NCBI RefSeq assembly: GCF_022397915.1
Contig: NZ_JAKEUO010000007.1
Span: forward strand, 167,150 to 231,149
Source of the DNA: Vibrio sp. Isolate34
GTDB taxonomy: Bacteria; Pseudomonadota; Gammaproteobacteria; Enterobacterales; Vibrionaceae
DNA: 64,000 nt
Direction: 5' to 3'
Positions 62,576 to 64,000 of this stretch are shown here, in pieces (position 1 is the first letter of the stretch; each line of letters starts with the position of its first letter). The translations under genes were made by a program, and so were the position numbers. Under the pieces are notes generated by a model, which ran no database searches, had not been told where the DNA came from, and saw only the letters and a program-made list of their open reading frames with translations.

Positions 62576-62917
62576 TTAAGAGCTACCAACTAGTGTCTTT
62601 GAGTGAGACGGAACACACATTAAAATCAGATAGCCAATTACCCCACTATAGCTATTGAGGATAATGACAATTGCGAAAATAACCACTCCCATCCCCGTAT
62701 TCTCAGTGATATCTCTCGATCGCTTCCACATAGCCATAATGCTAAGGAGCGCTACAGCAACTCCAACAGGAAGCCATATAAGCCAGATAGCTTCATTAAC
62801 AAAAAGTAATGAAAACGATGCTACCGCAATTAACAACAAGCAAAGCAATGTAAAAAGGTTGTAGGTAGTACGAGTGATCGTTGAATCATTCCAAATAGAT
62901 TTAATCGTGTTCATCAT
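62576..62917 (-). CDS. Small membrane protein, function unknown
   Basis: A 113-residue protein with three hydrophobic segments (about 20-40, 43-62 and 75-96) and a charged loop (WKRSRDITENTG). I recognise no family. The start at 62917 follows AGAGA; the open frame extends 29 codons further without a ribosome site. It lies 110 bases upstream of mcrB on the same strand, separated by an AT-rich spacer, so it could be a separate unit. Confidence 0.68.
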   Translation of the reverse strand: MMNTIKSIWNDSTITRTTYNLFTLLCLLLIAVASFSLLFVNEAIWLIWLPVGVAVALLSIMAMWKRSRDITENTGMGVVIFAIVIILNSYSGVIGYLILMCVPSHSKTLVGSS

Positions 62918-63066
62918 TGTGTCTCTTTTATAAGCTTTTGTTGCGGGGTTCATTTTCACTTGGGGAAAAATAATGTCCAATACACTATAATGACTTCTTG
63001 GCACATTATTACCCTGGAAATAACTCTGTTTTACGGATCTTCATTTCAAAAGCTCGGATAGCTTTA

Positions 63067-63588
63067 TTAAAATAGAAAATCCTGGTCGTCATTGCTTTCC
63101 TGTATTCGTTGTTCGTCCTTTCTCTTCTTTATTTGCTCTCGGCGCAGTTTCGATTCTTCTTGCTGTTTCAATAGATACTGCTGACACTGTACTTCTTCAG
63201 GTAACATAACCAGCAGCGGTGTGTAACCAACGCTTTTCGCTATAGCGTTAAGACAAATGCGAAGCGCACCTGAAGCAACAAACTCTTCCCAATACCCATC
63301 ACAAAACCGAGCACCCCGAACCGCCGCTGTCAGTATTTTGAAATAGTCATTGTCGTTACACACTTTCAGCAGTTCGTTCATTTCTGGCTCGGACAATGAA
63401 TCAAAACACTTAAGCACTTTCCCGCCCGCTTTCTGCTGTGTGCTTTGATCTGGATATAGTGTCCAGTCAAAGTCCTTTAGGATAAAATCGTAATCATAAA
63501 GCAATTGATACACAGACTGTTTTCCAGCTACCGAGCTATCACTATGTAGTTTATTGAGAAATTCATGAATCTGTTGGGCTGTTGGCAT
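63067..63588 (-). CDS. DUF6508-like cytoplasmic protein
   Basis: A 173-residue soluble protein. The central segment AAVRGARFCDGYWEEFVASGAL followed by a helix resembles the DUF6508 pattern (RxxRFxDG...G). A lysine/arginine- and glutamate-rich C-terminal helix ends DDQDFLF. DUF6508 has no known function that I can state. It lies upstream of the small membrane protein on the same strand and next to the ISL3 transposase, in the accessory island. The assignment is from memory of the motif. Confidence 0.62.
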   Translation of the reverse strand: MPTAQQIHEFLNKLHSDSSVAGKQSVYQLLYDYDFILKDFDWTLYPDQSTQQKAGGKVLKCFDSLSEPEMNELLKVCNDNDYFKILTAAVRGARFCDGYWEEFVASGALRICLNAIAKSVGYTPLLVMLPEEVQCQQYLLKQQEESKLRREQIKKRKDEQRIQESNDDQDFLF

Positions 63589-63762
63589 AAAGAGGTTCTC
63601 TACTTAGTTTATGGTACTGGCAGTCAAATGGGCTTACCAAGTATATCGCGCTCTGTTTCTCTAGCAGGCTAGCTAATCAGGAATATCAGTTATTCCATTC
63701 CAATTATTGATATTTCTCAAACCGATTGCCTAGGCACTATATTGGCTACTGTTTTTTTTGGT

Positions 63763-64000
63763 TCATCGCGGCTTTCCGGGGAAAGCCGCTTTTATCTTCA
63801 AGAAGAAGTAATCTGTATCTCGATATCCATACCCCATTCGCTTGATTAGCTTTATCTTGTTGTTTATCCCTTCTAGTGTGCAGGTGTTTAACGGGTAACT
63901 TGCCGATGCAATAATGCCGTGAAGATAAGGCCTCAGTTTTCGTGCGAACTCTTTCAATGGCTTAATTCCACTCTCTTGCACTTGTGCCCACCATACCTCC
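63763..64000 (-). mobile_element. ISL3-family transposase, C-terminal part (continues off window)
   Basis: The last 79 residues of a DDE transposase: EVWWAQVQESGIKPLKEF, then ARKLRPYLHGIIASASYPLN, then TCTLEGINNKIKLIKRMGYG and a C-terminal RDTDYFFLKIKAAFPG. This matches the conserved end of ISL3-family transposases, including the EGxNNxIKxIKR motif with the catalytic Glu. The rest lies beyond the window. The GCGGCTTTCC/GGAAAGCCGC palindrome at 63768-63790 overlaps its 3' end. It forms the right edge of the island. Confidence 0.93.

Noticed and set aside
63768..63790. GCGGCTTTCC/GGAAAGCCGC palindrome as an IS terminal inverted repeat
   Set aside because: It overlaps the transposase stop codon and both arms are adjacent, so it is a local hairpin; a true terminal repeat would need its partner beyond the window.

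Overview
The window reads as a Vibrio chromosome, most likely a species near the V. splendidus clade and probably the secondary chromosome. This rests on gene content: an nrdDG/aminotransferase neighbourhood, a fabH2-like gene next to trxC, a TtpC-type TonB cluster, a DUF2986 protein and RavA/ViaA. It rests on recognised families, not on a database search. About 53 kb is ordinary vibrio backbone. The last 10 kb or so is accessory DNA with gene fragments and two transposase remnants at its ends.

Layout. 1-3.9 kb: the end of an aromatic aminotransferase gene, then nrdG and nrdD (anaerobic ribonucleotide reductase) behind FNR- and NrdR-type sites. 4-9.6 kb: secreted endonuclease, a split YeeE/YedE pair, glycosyltransferase, acetyltransferase, FabH-like synthase and thioredoxin 2. 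9.7-14.4 kb: a GMC dehydrogenase/acyl-CoA ligase operon divergent from an AraC regulator. 14.4-19.8 kb: a structured intergenic element, an MFS transporter, an AraC/MATE divergent pair and small genes.

19.8-34.7 kb is a metal-uptake region. A nine-gene operon (PepSY-like membrane protein, DUF2271, DUF4198, two small envelope proteins, a cluster-9 metal ABC transporter and a histidine-free relative of the metal-binding protein), a complete TonB/ExbB/ExbD/TtpC/TPR/DUF3450 energy module and a TonB-dependent receptor each lie behind a Fur-box-like sequence. Together they could carry a metal complex across both membranes.

35-45 kb: a dicarboxylate/amino acid symporter with a CRP-like site, a Cpx-like two-component system, NYN and DUF4174 proteins, and the assimilatory nitrite block nirB-nirD-nitrite channel-cobA, in which CobA makes the sirohaem precursor that NirB needs. 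45.5-47.9 kb: nine tRNA genes (Cys, Leu, Gly) in two duplicated blocks with a lipase gene between them. 48-53 kb: ViaA/RavA, a NUDIX hydrolase and threonine aldolase.

53-64 kb: a GGDEF fragment, an orphan LysR regulator, a FadL-type porin gene that has lost its normal start, an IS66 fragment, and a tight six-gene operon (McrB, McrC, two small proteins, DUF4236, large metallophosphatase). Upstream lie a small membrane protein, a DUF6508-like protein and an ISL3 transposase that runs off the window. The McrBC-metallophosphatase operon is the best candidate for an uncharacterised defence system.
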